Assembly: GCA_031258945.1 (NCBI GenBank)
Contig: JAIRME010000010.1
Span: 1-38,695, forward strand
From: Mycoplasmataceae bacterium
GTDB taxonomy: Bacteria; Bacillota_I; Bacilli_A; Mycoplasmatales; Mycoplasmoidaceae
Length of the DNA: 38,695 nt
Direction of reading: 5' to 3'
Shown piece after piece: positions 9,477-19,371 of this stretch (the stretch's first letter is position 1; the number at the start of each line of letters is the position of its first letter). Both the position numbers and the translations under genes were made by a program. The notes beneath the pieces were generated by a model. It searched no databases. It was not told the origin of the DNA and saw nothing but the letters and a program-made list of their open reading frames with translations.

Positions 9477-9482
9477 ATTATA
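9477..9482 (-). promoter_or_regulatory. Extended -10 promoter of pyrF, leaderless
   Basis: On the minus strand TGCTATAAT (extended -10) ends 6 nt before the pyrF ATG at 9470. The start codon itself should be at or next to +1. Confidence 0.65.
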
Positions 9483-9626
9483 GCATTACACATAAACTCA
9501 ACTCGTCTTAAGGAAATTAATAAGAAAATAACTCAAACTTTATATTTAGATAATTCATTAAATTCAGAAAAATAAATAAGTCATTTTTTGGAAAAATGTC
9601 TATTACATAGTATAGAGGTAATCAAA

Positions 9627-11951
9627 ATGACAAATTTAAATAAAATATTTCTTTGAGCTTTGATTTGTATCCCTTCTACCATACCATTTATGGCTAATGC
9701 GAACAAGCATAGTTCAACAATCAAATTAAATAATATAGAACAACCTATTGACTATCTACAAATGATGCATACCACTACTTGTGCAACACAACAATTAATG
9801 ATAACTAAAGGATATGGCGATAAAAAAGATCATAGTAAAATCATTCGGTTTGATAATGTATTTAAAAAAGTCTATTTAAGTCCTGATAATCATAATACAA
9901 ATGTAAAATCATTGCTATCTTCATGTCGTCAATTAACTACACCCACAAATGGTCAAGAAGATTATGGTTATTTCCAATACAGCATTAATGATAATGAAAC
10001 CAAAAAAGATCTAAATGAACGAATTGAAGATTGAAACAGTACATATTTGAACAATTTATCCACTAATTTAAACTCCATTACTAATTTTGGTATGTCCAAT
10101 ATAAATTTAAATCTAATTGATAGCGATATTTGGCCCGTTAATAAGCAACTATCCGAGTTGAATATACCTTGTGGATTTAGAGATGATAAACTTAATCGTT
10201 GCACTTTTGCTAAAGTTAGTGATGCTCCATTTGACAAAAATAATCTTAAGAATACGCATGATAATATTATGGGTTTACCTTTCTTTAATATTAAAGAAGA
10301 AAAAATTATTGATAAAAGAAATAATCCGAGAGAGCATCTAATTGCATATTGATTAAAAGGAACCAAAAATATTTTCGATATTAATGATATTACTATAAAC
10401 GCACCATTAATAGGCTGCTATGATTTATCTAAATTAATTAGTATTAACAGTGCTAGTTTTAATCAAAAAAGCATTCATCTATCGTTTAATCAAAATTTCA
10501 TTGAAAAAGCTAAGCAACTGGATGAATATCATCAAAATATTAAAAAACAATTAGAAAATAAATGAAATGACATTCATAAATTAAAACCAGACTTTAGCAA
10601 ATATGCTTTCAATAGTTTAATAGACATGAATTTATTGTCTCCAAACAATATTGATAATTTGCAATCATTTCTAAAAACTAATCATTTAAATTTAATAGAT
10701 GTTTATACATATATGAAGGCAATTCAATCAAAAACTACAATTAATTTTCTTAATTCATTAGGTTTTAATCGATATGATAATCCTTTAAGGATCATTAATG
10801 ATTTAAAAAATAAAATGAAACTAAGTTTAAATTATGCAATTAGTAATCCGCTACAATCCAATCAATGAATTAAACAAACTAATATTTTCAATTTTTCTGA
10901 TTTGGAAAATGGTGTCGATATTTTAGTAGGCCAAAAAGATAATAACATCTGTAAATTCCGTCTAGATTCATTAGTTAGTAATGAGCTTGATACAAATGAT
11001 TTGTACATAGGCTCACAAATAATTAATAAATTTAATTTAAATACTGACCTTATTAAGAATGATGATAATAATATTTATGAAATAGATAAACCTATTGTAA
11101 CCAAAGTTCAGTTCAAAAATAATGATCCAATTTATAACAGAAATTATTCAGTCAATGAAATAAGTAATAATGAATTATTAAAAGAATATATTATTTTAAA
11201 AACTAACTATGACGAATTAGGAGACTGAACACTTTTAAATAAAGACCAATATAAAATTACGAGAAATCAACACAATGCAACAATTAAAATCTCTGTCTTT
11301 TTAGACGACAACACATTTGAATACACCTATGATGGTTTTAAAACTGCTTCCATAGTAATAAAAGATATCGACGGTTCTATAAGTGTAAATAACTTAATAG
11401 CCGATGATTTAAACAATGAAAAAATTAGAGAGCTCATAAAATTAAATGGTATTCAATCATCTCTAATAGAAAGTATGACTTTTTCAATACAAACCTTGGA
11501 TGATTACAAAGGTACAGCTACAATTTGTATTAAGGAATCACCAGAAGAAGATTATTTGAATAAAACTTTTGAAATTTTTAATTTGAAACCTTATTTTATT
11601 GAACAAAATAAAAAAATTAACAATTTGATTTTAAAAAAGAAACCTAGTGAAATTTCTGAAAACGAATTTAAAAACAATTTTATCAAAATGAGTGATGAAT
11701 TCAATAATAGACATATCAATGATTTAAGTATTTCATTACAAGCAGATGATAACAAAAAAGTTCTAATAGCAAATTTAAGCTATAACGATATCAAGACTAA
11801 TCAAAAAATTGATTTAACATATAGATATGATTTTGATAAAAAGTTTATAAACCTAACATTAATTATCGGTATTATTGGTCTCTCTATAATCGGTTTACTA
11901 ACTGCTAGTATCTTCATCTATAAAAAAATAAGAAAACCTAAATTACAATAA
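9627..11951 (+). CDS. Large exported protein with C-terminal membrane anchor
   Basis: 774 aa, with TGA read as Trp at about 9654 and several later sites. Residues 1-26 look like a cleavable signal peptide (hydrophobic core, then PFMANA, a likely signal peptidase I site). The mature region of about 700 residues is rich in Asn, Asp, Lys and Ile. One membrane helix near residues 742-764 is followed by the basic tail KKIRKPKLQ. This predicts a type I protein, outside the cell but held by its C-terminus. A rare strong Shine-Dalgarno AGAGGT lies 7 nt before the ATG. The few Cys residues, such as those at about 51 and 90 and in GFRDDKLNRC, might form disulfides. No domain recognised; adhesin or surface role possible but unproven. 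Its last 9 nt overlap mtaB tail to tail. Confidence 0.85.
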
Positions 11952-13244
11952 TTCCCCAAATAATTGATTATTTTCTAATTTGATAATTTTAACTAAAACA
12001 AATTCATTAACTAAAGATTTATTAGTTTTTACCTTAACGGTAAAAAAATATTCGCTATGTCCTATTTGAATTTTAGGATCTTTTGATTTTTCAAATAAAA
12101 CACTCAATGTTTTACCAATAAATTTTTTCAAATATTTACACTTAAAAGTTTTCTTAATTTTATCCATAGCAATGAATCTTCGTTTTTTTTCGCAATCATT
12201 GATAGATATTGGTAATTTACTAGCTTGAGTAAACGGTCTAGAAGAAAAAGGAAAAATATGTATGTCGGCAAATTGTATTTTTTTTATATTCTTGCAAGAT
12301 ATCTTAAAATCATCTTTTGTTTCGGTAGGAAACCCTACTATACAATCTGTAGTAATGGAGGCCATTTTATTTCTTTCTCTAATGTAATTGCACAAAGCAA
12401 AAAAATCTTTTATTGTATATTTACGTTTCATTTGCTGAATTGTATTGTCGCTACCTGATTGTAAACATATATGAAAGTGTTGGCATCAACGTTTATCATT
12501 GCTTGTTATTAAATCTACAATATCTTTATTTAGTTGAAAAGGTTCAAGCGATGAAATACGCACACGAAAATTACCAGATAGACCGTTTATATCTTTTAAT
12601 AATTCAATAAAACCGTAATTTAAATTTTCGCGATAACCTGCAGTATTTACACCAGTTAACACAATTTCTTTGTATTCATTCTTAACTAAAGTTTGAATGA
12701 TTTGAATTATTTTATTATGTGGCAATGATCTTTGACGCCCTCTTACAAATGGAATAATGCAATAACTACACATAAAATCACACCCATCTTGGATTTTTAT
12801 GAAAGCTCTAGTTGTGTGTGTTCTCATTAAAAGATCATAATTTTGAAAGATGTCATTTTTTTTGAATCTATCTTTTTGAATAATAGGTTGATGAAATTTA
12901 TAACTTTTAATGTATTCAATTAATTTTGTTTTTTTCTTATTGCCTAAAATAATGCCGATTTTATGGTGTTGTAAAGATGTTATACCTATTTGTGGCATAC
13001 ATCCTATAACAATAATTAACTTGCACTTATTGGCACGAATGGCTTGATTAATATAATATTTAGACTTATTTTCTGCCCTGTTGGTGACACAACAAGTGTT
13101 AACAATGCATATATTTGCATCATTTACTTTGTCAACTTCAACAGCGGATTCCTCTAACAATTGATTTGAAATTACATCCGATTCACAAATATTAGTACGA
13201 CACCCTAATGTAATAAGACAAAATGTTTTATTTTTGATCTGCAT
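11943..13244 (-). CDS. mtaB: tRNA t6A37 methylthiotransferase MtaB
   Basis: 433 aa radical-SAM enzyme that adds a methylthio group to t6A37 of ANN-decoding tRNAs. N-terminal UPF0004 domain with Cys in LITLGCRTN, NTCCVTN and VIGCMPQ; radical-SAM CxxxCxxC as CDFMCSYC near residue 155; VRGRQRS and VLTGVNTAGY; C-terminal TRAM-like region. The GCRTN and VNTAGY motifs favour MtaB over MiaB. The Trp before CQHFHICLQSGSD is TGA. Start ATG 13244 overlaps the upstream membrane-protein gene by 17 nt, and the 3' end overlaps the gene at 9627-11951. Confidence 0.92.
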
Positions 13245-13806
13245 TATTACTTATGCCACTAGTTGGTTTGTCAATGTCTACAAGTTTATTATCTTCAAGC
13301 ATTTGCCCACGTCTTCGTAGATGGATAGATAAATCAATTTTATATCGAGCATAACGATAAATTCCAATAGTAATTAACGATATTAATGCTGTTATGCCAA
13401 ACAAAATACCAAAGGCAGCATTAATCTCAATTGTAGAATCAAATGCCGATTTGATTTTATCAATTAATGCTATATAAGTAAAAACAAATATTAAATTTGT
13501 TATAAAAATGAATCCAGGAACAAAATATAACCTAATGTATTTATGAGGCACGTGTTGCTTCACTAAATATATTTCTTTGGCATCAAAAAAATAAAATAAT
13601 CCTATTATGATTATTGCAACAATGTTGCAAACAATTGTTGATATATATGCTGTATTAGTGCTCACACCTTTACCACAAATTCCTCAAGTAATAGCGACAC
13701 CTATTACCATTAACACATTACCGAATAAAAATAAGTACCACGTTCATATTAAATTAACTGCCTTTTCATTATTGTTATGCGTATTGCTAGATTTCACTTG
13801 TTCCAT
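13228..13806 (-). CDS. Small multi-spanning membrane protein, unknown function
   Basis: 192 aa when TGA is Trp: the true start is ATG 13806, followed by MEQVKSSNTHNNNEKAVN, not an internal start at 13665. Four hydrophobic segments at about residues 20-43, 55-75, 97-118 and 132-155 predict a tetraspan protein with a polar C-terminal tail (RRRGQMLEDNK). No recognised family. Lies 1 nt after the nusB stop and overlaps mtaB, so it belongs to the efp-nusB-mtaB transcript. Confidence 0.8.
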
Positions 13807-13807
13807 A

Positions 13808-14203
13808 CTATCTAATTATCTTATCTAAAATAGCATTAATATATTTAACTGAATGAAGATCTCCAAAATGTTTAATGGTAACTAAAGCTTGATCAATAAT
13901 AATTTTACGATCTAAAGTACTATTTTTGTGTTCAACATAGGCAGTAATTAATATAGCTTTATCAGTCTGAGGAATACGATCTCATGATCAACCTACAACT
14001 AATTTTTGCGAAATAATATTAATAATTTCAGATTGATAATCAGCAAAATATTCAATCATTTGAAGTTGATCTTTATCAAATAAAGTATTTTCAAAGGCTT
14101 GTTGTTTAATTTTATTTGATTCTTTATTATCTAACATGAGCATTGAAAAAATAAAGCGAAATACTTCCACACGCTTTTTTCATTGTTGTTTAATATTTGA
14201 CAT
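13808..14203 (-). CDS. nusB: Transcription antitermination factor NusB
   Basis: 131 aa, a single all-helical NusB fold. In other bacteria NusB with NusE (S10) binds boxA RNA and prevents early termination in rRNA operons. Visible: basic start MSNIKQQWKKRVEVFRFIF, then near the C-terminus WDRIPQTDKAILITAYVE, which matches the family's W-x-R-x-x-x-x-D-x-A-I-L motif, and KYINAILDKI at the end. Two Trp are TGA. Preceded directly by the Asp23-like gene, as yqhY precedes nusB in Bacillus. Ends with TAG. Confidence 0.9.
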
Positions 14204-14204
14204 A

Positions 14205-14489
14205 TTAATTACTAATCTTAACAATCAAAGTTGAACCAAATAATTGTAAATTTTTTTCTATTTGTTTTTGAATATAAGATATGATAGCATTAATGTCATC
14301 AATCATTTTTGTATATTTATTTGTGGCAAATGTTAAAACAAAAAAGAAACGATTAATTTCGTTTTGATGAATTTCTAAATCAATCAGTTTATAACTCGTA
14401 TTAAACCGAGCATAATTCAAAACAGAAAATCTAATAATACCTTCTGTTAACGTAATGCTACCAATTCTATTTTGCGTTACTACTTGCAT
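14205..14489 (-). CDS. Asp23/Gls24 (YqhY-like) family protein
   Basis: 94 aa, short for the family but with its layout: N-terminal beta segments (IGSITLTEGIIRFSVLNYAR), then a helix with a long hydrophilic stretch (DDINAIISYIQKQIEKN) and a final strand. Placement between efp and nusB matches yqhY of Firmicutes. Exact role unknown; Asp23 proteins elsewhere are linked to the membrane or cell-envelope stress. Its ATG overlaps the efp stop by 1 nt. Confidence 0.7.
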   Translation of the reverse strand: MQVVTQNRIGSITLTEGIIRFSVLNYARFNTSYKLIDLEIHQNEINRFFFVLTFATNKYTKMIDDINAIISYIQKQIEKNLQLFGSTLIVKISN

Positions 14490-15055
14490 TAATGTGTCCT
14501 TCCTACATATTCACCATTAGCAGTATTAATTAAAACTTTATCGCCTTTTTTGATAAACTGTGGTACTTGGATTTCTAAACCTGATGTGATTCATGCCTTT
14601 TTTTGAACAGAAGTTACGGTATTGCCTTGAACAGCTTCTTCAGCTTCACTTACAGTAGCTACAATTTGATCTGGTAATGAAACCCCTAAGATTTCATCTT
14701 CATACTTTTGAATAGAAACTTCCGTACCTTCTACAATAAAATTCTTTTCTCATTCCAAACGACTATGTGGAATTTCTATAGTTTCATAACTAACATTGTC
14801 CATAAATACAAAATTATTACCGTCATCATATGAAAATAACATCTTAATGGTAGTAACTTGTGCTTTTTCTAATTTCTCACCAGTTAGCACTTCAATTGTA
14901 ATTGCTCCTGTACGCAGATTTTTCACTTTACACTTTACGATTCCTTCACGCATAGCTGTTTTATTAAATGAATTTTCAATGACTTGATATAAATTACTTT
15001 TAAATAGAAAAGTATTACCGGGGCGTAAATCTTTAGCTCAAATAATGTCAGACAT
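14489..15055 (-). CDS. efp: Translation elongation factor EF-P
   Basis: 188 aa, the normal three-domain length. Relieves ribosome stalling at proline runs. Starts [16 protein letters not shown], domain I loop NKTAMREG at about residues 31-38, then [12 protein letters not shown]; central [19 protein letters not shown]; end [23 protein letters not shown]. The loop tip that is Lys in the B. subtilis and E. coli proteins aligns with Met35 followed by Arg36, so classical lysine modification should not occur. ATG 15055 lies 8 nt after a TATAAT box. Confidence 0.95.
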
Positions 15056-15063
15056 AATTACAA

Positions 15064-15069
15064 ATTATA
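15064..15069 (-). promoter_or_regulatory. -10 box of efp, leaderless
   Basis: TATAAT on the minus strand ends 8 nt before the efp ATG and starts just after the stop of the preceding membrane-protein gene (15074-15076), so efp has its own start of transcription. Confidence 0.6.
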
Positions 15070-15073
15070 ATAC

Positions 15074-16027
15074 CTAACTCACTACTTTGTTGGTTTTACT
15101 ACGTTTAACTAATCTATATATAAAAAATCCAATGATACCAACTAGTACAATGGTACAAAGAAAAATAATTAAATCACGACGATTTTTTTGCTTTTTTATA
15201 AATGTTAATTCTTCTTGCGATACTATTTGAAAATTATAGAAATTTTCAATACGAGAAGCACGAATATAATTAGTTAATAATAAAGTAGCCTGCAACACAA
15301 TCGTTAGTAAAATAGCTACTACAGCTGATCAAAATATTACTTCATAAATAATGTAACTATTCCTTATCTCTTCAGGCACATTATTAATATTTCAGGTCCC
15401 AAACGGAACACGAGTATCAGCTCATGCAACAATGAAATTTATTAAAATTGCAAGTAGACTAACAATGTATGATGTTAAAGACATTCAATTTATATTAATG
15501 TAACCTGTTTTTAGGCGCTTGTAAACTTTTGTAACATTAATGGATAATGTTTTTTCATCTTTAAAATTAATTGTTTTGGATTCACCACGAAAACAATAAA
15601 ATTTATTAATAGCAACAATTCATAGTGATGTTACTAAAATAACAAATGGAGCAAGTAAAATAGAAACATAATTACTACATTGATTATCCATGACGATGAA
15701 ATAAATGGCAGTCCCACTGCTTCCTAACATAATAACTCAAAAAACGGTTCATGTTATAAATGATCAAAATACATTTTTTAATTCCTTTTTATAAAAAACA
15801 GGGAAATAAGAAGCGTAAGGATTAATCTTACTAATTTTACGTGTATCTTTAGCATTATCTTTAAACTCTTGTCATTGTTGTTTGATTGTTTTGGGCGTTT
15901 CTGCTTGTGGTTCTAATTGAATTGTGGATGTTTGATGCCTAGTCAAACTAATAGAAGGTTGCGGATTAGAAAATTGAACCTTATTGGCACTATTTACTAC
16001 AATTGTTTCAGTTTTCAATTCACTCAT
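15074..16027 (-). CDS. Multi-spanning membrane protein, possibly MSC_0882-like
   Basis: 317 aa with many Trp coded by TGA, which is why only its last 74 residues are open under the standard code. About 85 polar residues with QxxxE/QPQ-rich sequence come first, then hydrophobic segments at about 87-115, 122-145, 180-202, 225-250 and 275-300, and a basic tail (VKRSKTNK). This suggests a cytoplasmic N-terminus and four to five helices. Resembles in general plan the mollicute MSC_0882 membrane family, but I cannot confirm this by eye. No transporter motif seen. Confidence 0.7.
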
Positions 16028-16080
16028 AATTAACTATTTATATATACACTAATTACACATATTTTGTAAGAGTTTTTATT

Positions 16081-16107
16081 TTATTTATGGAATAAATAAC
16101 TTTTTTT
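16081..16107 (+). terminator. Hairpin with T tract in the 16028-16132 spacer
   Basis: TTATTTAT (16081-16088) pairs perfectly with ATAAATAA (16092-16099) around GGA and is followed by CTTTTTTT on the plus strand. Both neighbouring genes are on the minus strand, so it would stop antisense transcription. On the minus strand the A/T-rich stem after pncB could also slow polymerase. Confidence 0.35.
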
Positions 16108-16132
16108 GCTAACAATTTGCAAGTTTATTAAT

Positions 16133-17194
16133 TTAGATATAACGAAAATATTTTTCAATTTTTTTTAACGGAATAAATAATTTTCTTCCTGTTTTAGCCT
16201 CATGATGGTAATTTTTTAAAACTAAATCTGCTGTAAAGTGTACATTACGAGTAATTAGATTACTCCCAACACCGTAATAATCAATTGGAGATTTATGTTT
16301 TTTAAAGTTAATAATCTTTTCATTATTAATACCACTTGATACTACAATTTTTGTATTATTCATACCATACCGGTTTAAAGTTTCTCGTGCATATTTAATT
16401 AATTCAGGGCTGACTCCATATGCAGATTGTTTATTGATGCCTAAACGTTTTAACCCTTCATCTAACATATTACTTGATGTGTCAATTCGAATCGCAAAAA
16501 TGTTTTTAAACTTAGTTGATATTATCTTAATCTCATTTCCAATATCATTATGATAATCAACCAAAGCAATAACTTTAGTCATGCCATATTCTTTAGCATA
16601 AGCATTTATAGCTTGATTTAAATTGCCATCAAATTCTTGAATGAGAGCATGAGGCATAGTACCAGTAACTGTTACCTTAGAATCATTAATCAAACTAACT
16701 GAAGCTTGAGTGACGAAATGTTTTGCTCCACCTATATAAGCACTATAACCATCATATGGTTGCAATAAATAATCATCGGTACGATCAGCCATATATATCA
16801 ATTGATTTGGTTTAATTAATTTTAACATTTGATAACAATTGTTACAAACCGATGAACGTCTAGCTAATATACCATCAATTACATTTTCATATTTTCCAAA
16901 ATATTGATATGGACCAATAATTAATAAAACAGGAATTGCGCTCTTTACTAAATCACCATCCTTTGCACCATATATTTTAATTTTTTTGAGTTCAGATTTT
17001 GTCAAAACTGATTTCAATAATAAAACTGATTCATTAATGCCGCAAACCTTAACTGGTAATTTGTTAAAATGCACAAATTGCATACAAACATTTTCATTTG
17101 GTTTATATTTTTCTACAATTTTGGTTGCTTTAATAAAATAAGAAGCAGAATAAAACCCAGTTTTTATTTTTTTATCAAACTTAAATTTAGTCAT
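16133..17194 (-). CDS. pncB: Nicotinate phosphoribosyltransferase
   Basis: 353 aa. Joins nicotinate to PRPP, giving NaMN for NAD salvage. Visible motifs: GTMPHALIQEF near residue 178, DRTDDYLLQPYDGYSAYIGGAKHF-type substrate region just before it (Asp/Arg/Gly-rich), DYHNDIGNEI, IRIDTSSN near 238, VVSSGINNEKI near 285 and YGVGSNL near 307, all in family order. Normal length for the short form. Start ATG 17194 overlaps the plsY stop by 1 nt, and GAGGAAG upstream can serve as Shine-Dalgarno. Confidence 0.9.
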   Translation of the reverse strand: MTKFKFDKKIKTGFYSASYFIKATKIVEKYKPNENVCMQFVHFNKLPVKVCGINESVLLLKSVLTKSELKKIKIYGAKDGDLVKSAIPVLLIIGPYQYFGKYENVIDGILARRSSVCNNCYQMLKLIKPNQLIYMADRTDDYLLQPYDGYSAYIGGAKHFVTQASVSLINDSKVTVTGTMPHALIQEFDGNLNQAINAYAKEYGMTKVIALVDYHNDIGNEIKIISTKFKNIFAIRIDTSSNMLDEGLKRLGINKQSAYGVSPELIKYARETLNRYGMNNTKIVVSSGINNEKIINFKKHKSPIDYYGVGSNLITRNVHFTADLVLKNYHHEAKTGRKLFIPLKKIEKYFRYI

Positions 17195-17937
17195 TAAAAA
17201 ATCTTCCTCTCTTCATGATTTATTAAACGTCGAATATTAGGTACATGTCTTACAATAACCAAAAAAGAATTACATAACATGATGCATAATAAATAGACAT
17301 GAGTGACTCAATCAGGTTTGTAAGAATCTTTGAATAATAAACTATGATCAAATAAATACAAGTAATCAATACCAGGTATAAATATCATAAATGTAGGCAA
17401 AAACATACAAATTATTGACCCTAATGAAACATAGCGAAAAAATAATAAAATGATAACAAAAGTACCAAAAGCAATTAAGCCTAATCATGGTGAAATAGCA
17501 AATAACGTTCCACCAGTACATGCCACACCTTTACCTCCAGATTTTAGTTTAGCTTCTTTAAAATTAAATCTAGTAGTAAAAAGCCTAATAAGATATTGAA
17601 TTGGTCAACAATGACCAAGCACTGCGAATATACCAGTTGCATAAACTATGGGGTAGAATCTTTCAGAATTAGTAAACCAATCGTTAATAGAATAATAAAA
17701 AATAATTCAACTAACAATAATACTCAGATATGCTTTGGCTCCATCTAATAAAGAAACTAATACCCCAAGAGGTCTACCTAATGCTCTTGACACATTAGTC
17801 CCACCAACATTTTGTGACCCTGTTTTACGTAAATTGATTTTAGTAAATTTAGCAATGATCGTTCCAAAAAGCACACTACCGAAAAGATAACCAATTAGCG
17901 CAAACGATATAGCGATTAGAAAAACATATGCAACCAT
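17194..17937 (-). CDS. plsY: Glycerol-3-phosphate acyltransferase PlsY
   Basis: 247 aa integral membrane enzyme that acylates glycerol-3-phosphate from acyl-phosphate, the first step of phospholipid synthesis. Family motifs visible: GYLFGSVLFG near residue 16, RKTGSQNVGGTNVSRALG near 38 (the GSxNxGxTN motif), GHCWPIQY near 108 and KSGGKGVACTGG near 131. Several TGA-coded Trp. Five or more hydrophobic segments. Starts 24 nt after gatB and overlaps pncB by 1 nt. Confidence 0.93.
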
Positions 17938-17961
17938 GACTAAATTATAGATTAATGTGAT

Positions 17962-19371
17962 TTAACTTAAGAGTTTCTTTAATATTTCACTAGCAACAAT
18001 AGGATTGGCTTGACCTTTGGTATCTCGCATTAATAATCCAATAAAAAATTTTGTAACACGTTCAGGACGATTTTTGTATTGTTTTATCATTTCAGGATTT
18101 TTTATTAAATATTCTTTTAAATAATTTCCAATTATCTTATTATCCGTAATTTGGACAAAACCTAATTCTTTAATAAGAATGTCGGGGGTTTTATTAGTTT
18201 CATACATTTTGGCAAAAATTACTTTTCCTTGTTTATTATTGATTTTTTCTTCTAATAGTAGTTTTAATAAACATATAGAATTATTCAAAAAAACTTTATT
18301 TAATGTTTGATAGGTTCCATTATTTTTTTTCAATAAAAAACCCAATTCCACAATAATTCATGTTGTGACCAAATTAGAATTATTAATTTTATCGTTTACA
18401 TATTTGTAAACTTTATAGGCATCATAATTGTCTAACAACTGATTAATTAAATTAGGTTGAATTTTATCTGCCCACATTTTTTGTTTAATAGAACTAGGTA
18501 ACTCTAACATTTGATTCTGTGCATCTTTAATTAAGTGAGAGATATCTAATTGAATAATGTTAGGCTCACGAAAATAATGATAATCAACATTGTCTAATTT
18601 CAAACGCATAAAAATAGTTTTATTCATTTTATCGTCTCATCGTCTAGTTTCTTGAACCACAGGTATATTTTTTAATATTTGTCTTATTTGACGTTGATAT
18701 TCGTATTCGATTGCACTAGCTACATTAGCAAAAGAATTGATGTTTTTAATTTCTACTTTGGTGCCTAGATTTTTAGCACCAATTAAATTAACCGATATAT
18801 TAACATCAGCTCGAAATGATCCTTCTTCCATTTTGCCATCAGAAATATTTAAAAATATAAGAATGCGCTTCAATTCATTAAGATATTCTATCGCTTCTTT
18901 AGAGGTAGTAATATCTGGTTGAGAAACAATTTCAATCAATGGTATACCACAACGATTGTAATCTAAACACAACTCGCCATTAATTATTTGTTGTTTTGCA
19001 GTATCCTCTTCTAAATGAATCCTTTCTATCCGAATATCTTTATTGCTAATAGTAATTGAGCCTTCTTTACCAATAGGATGATATTGCTGTGTGATTTGAA
19101 ATCCTTTCGGCAAATCTGGGTAAAAATAATTTTTACGATCAAAACAAAGAATTGGATCAATTTTCATTTTAAGAGCAGTAGCTAATTGAATAGCTTTAAT
19201 TACAGCCGCTTTATTAGGCGAAGGTAATATACCAGGTAACCCTAAATCAATTTCATTAATATTTGTGTTTGGTTGGTCTATAAAAGAAACTGCAGCAGCT
19301 GAAAACATTTTGCTATTAGTATTAAGTTCAGCATGGACTTCAATACCAATTGTTGCTTGAAAATTATTCAT
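17962..19371 (-). CDS. gatB: Asp/Glu-tRNA amidotransferase subunit B
   Basis: 469 aa. tRNA-binding and kinase-like subunit of GatCAB, which amidates Glu-tRNA-Gln. Begins MNNFQATIGIEVHAELNT; further motifs are DLGLPGILPSPNKAAV, RKNYFYPDLPKGFQITQQ near residue 82, DYNRCGIPLIEIVSQPD near 150 and EEGSFRADVN, with a YqeY-like C-terminal tail at about 330-469. Two TGA-coded Trp link what look like three separate frames. The start at 19371 overlaps the gatA end by 8 nt and matches the family N-terminus; a longer frame upstream lies inside gatA. Confidence 0.95.

Noticed and set aside
12225-12610. Two plus-strand ORFs of 65-77 codons
   Set aside because: Antisense to the conserved mtaB coding region.
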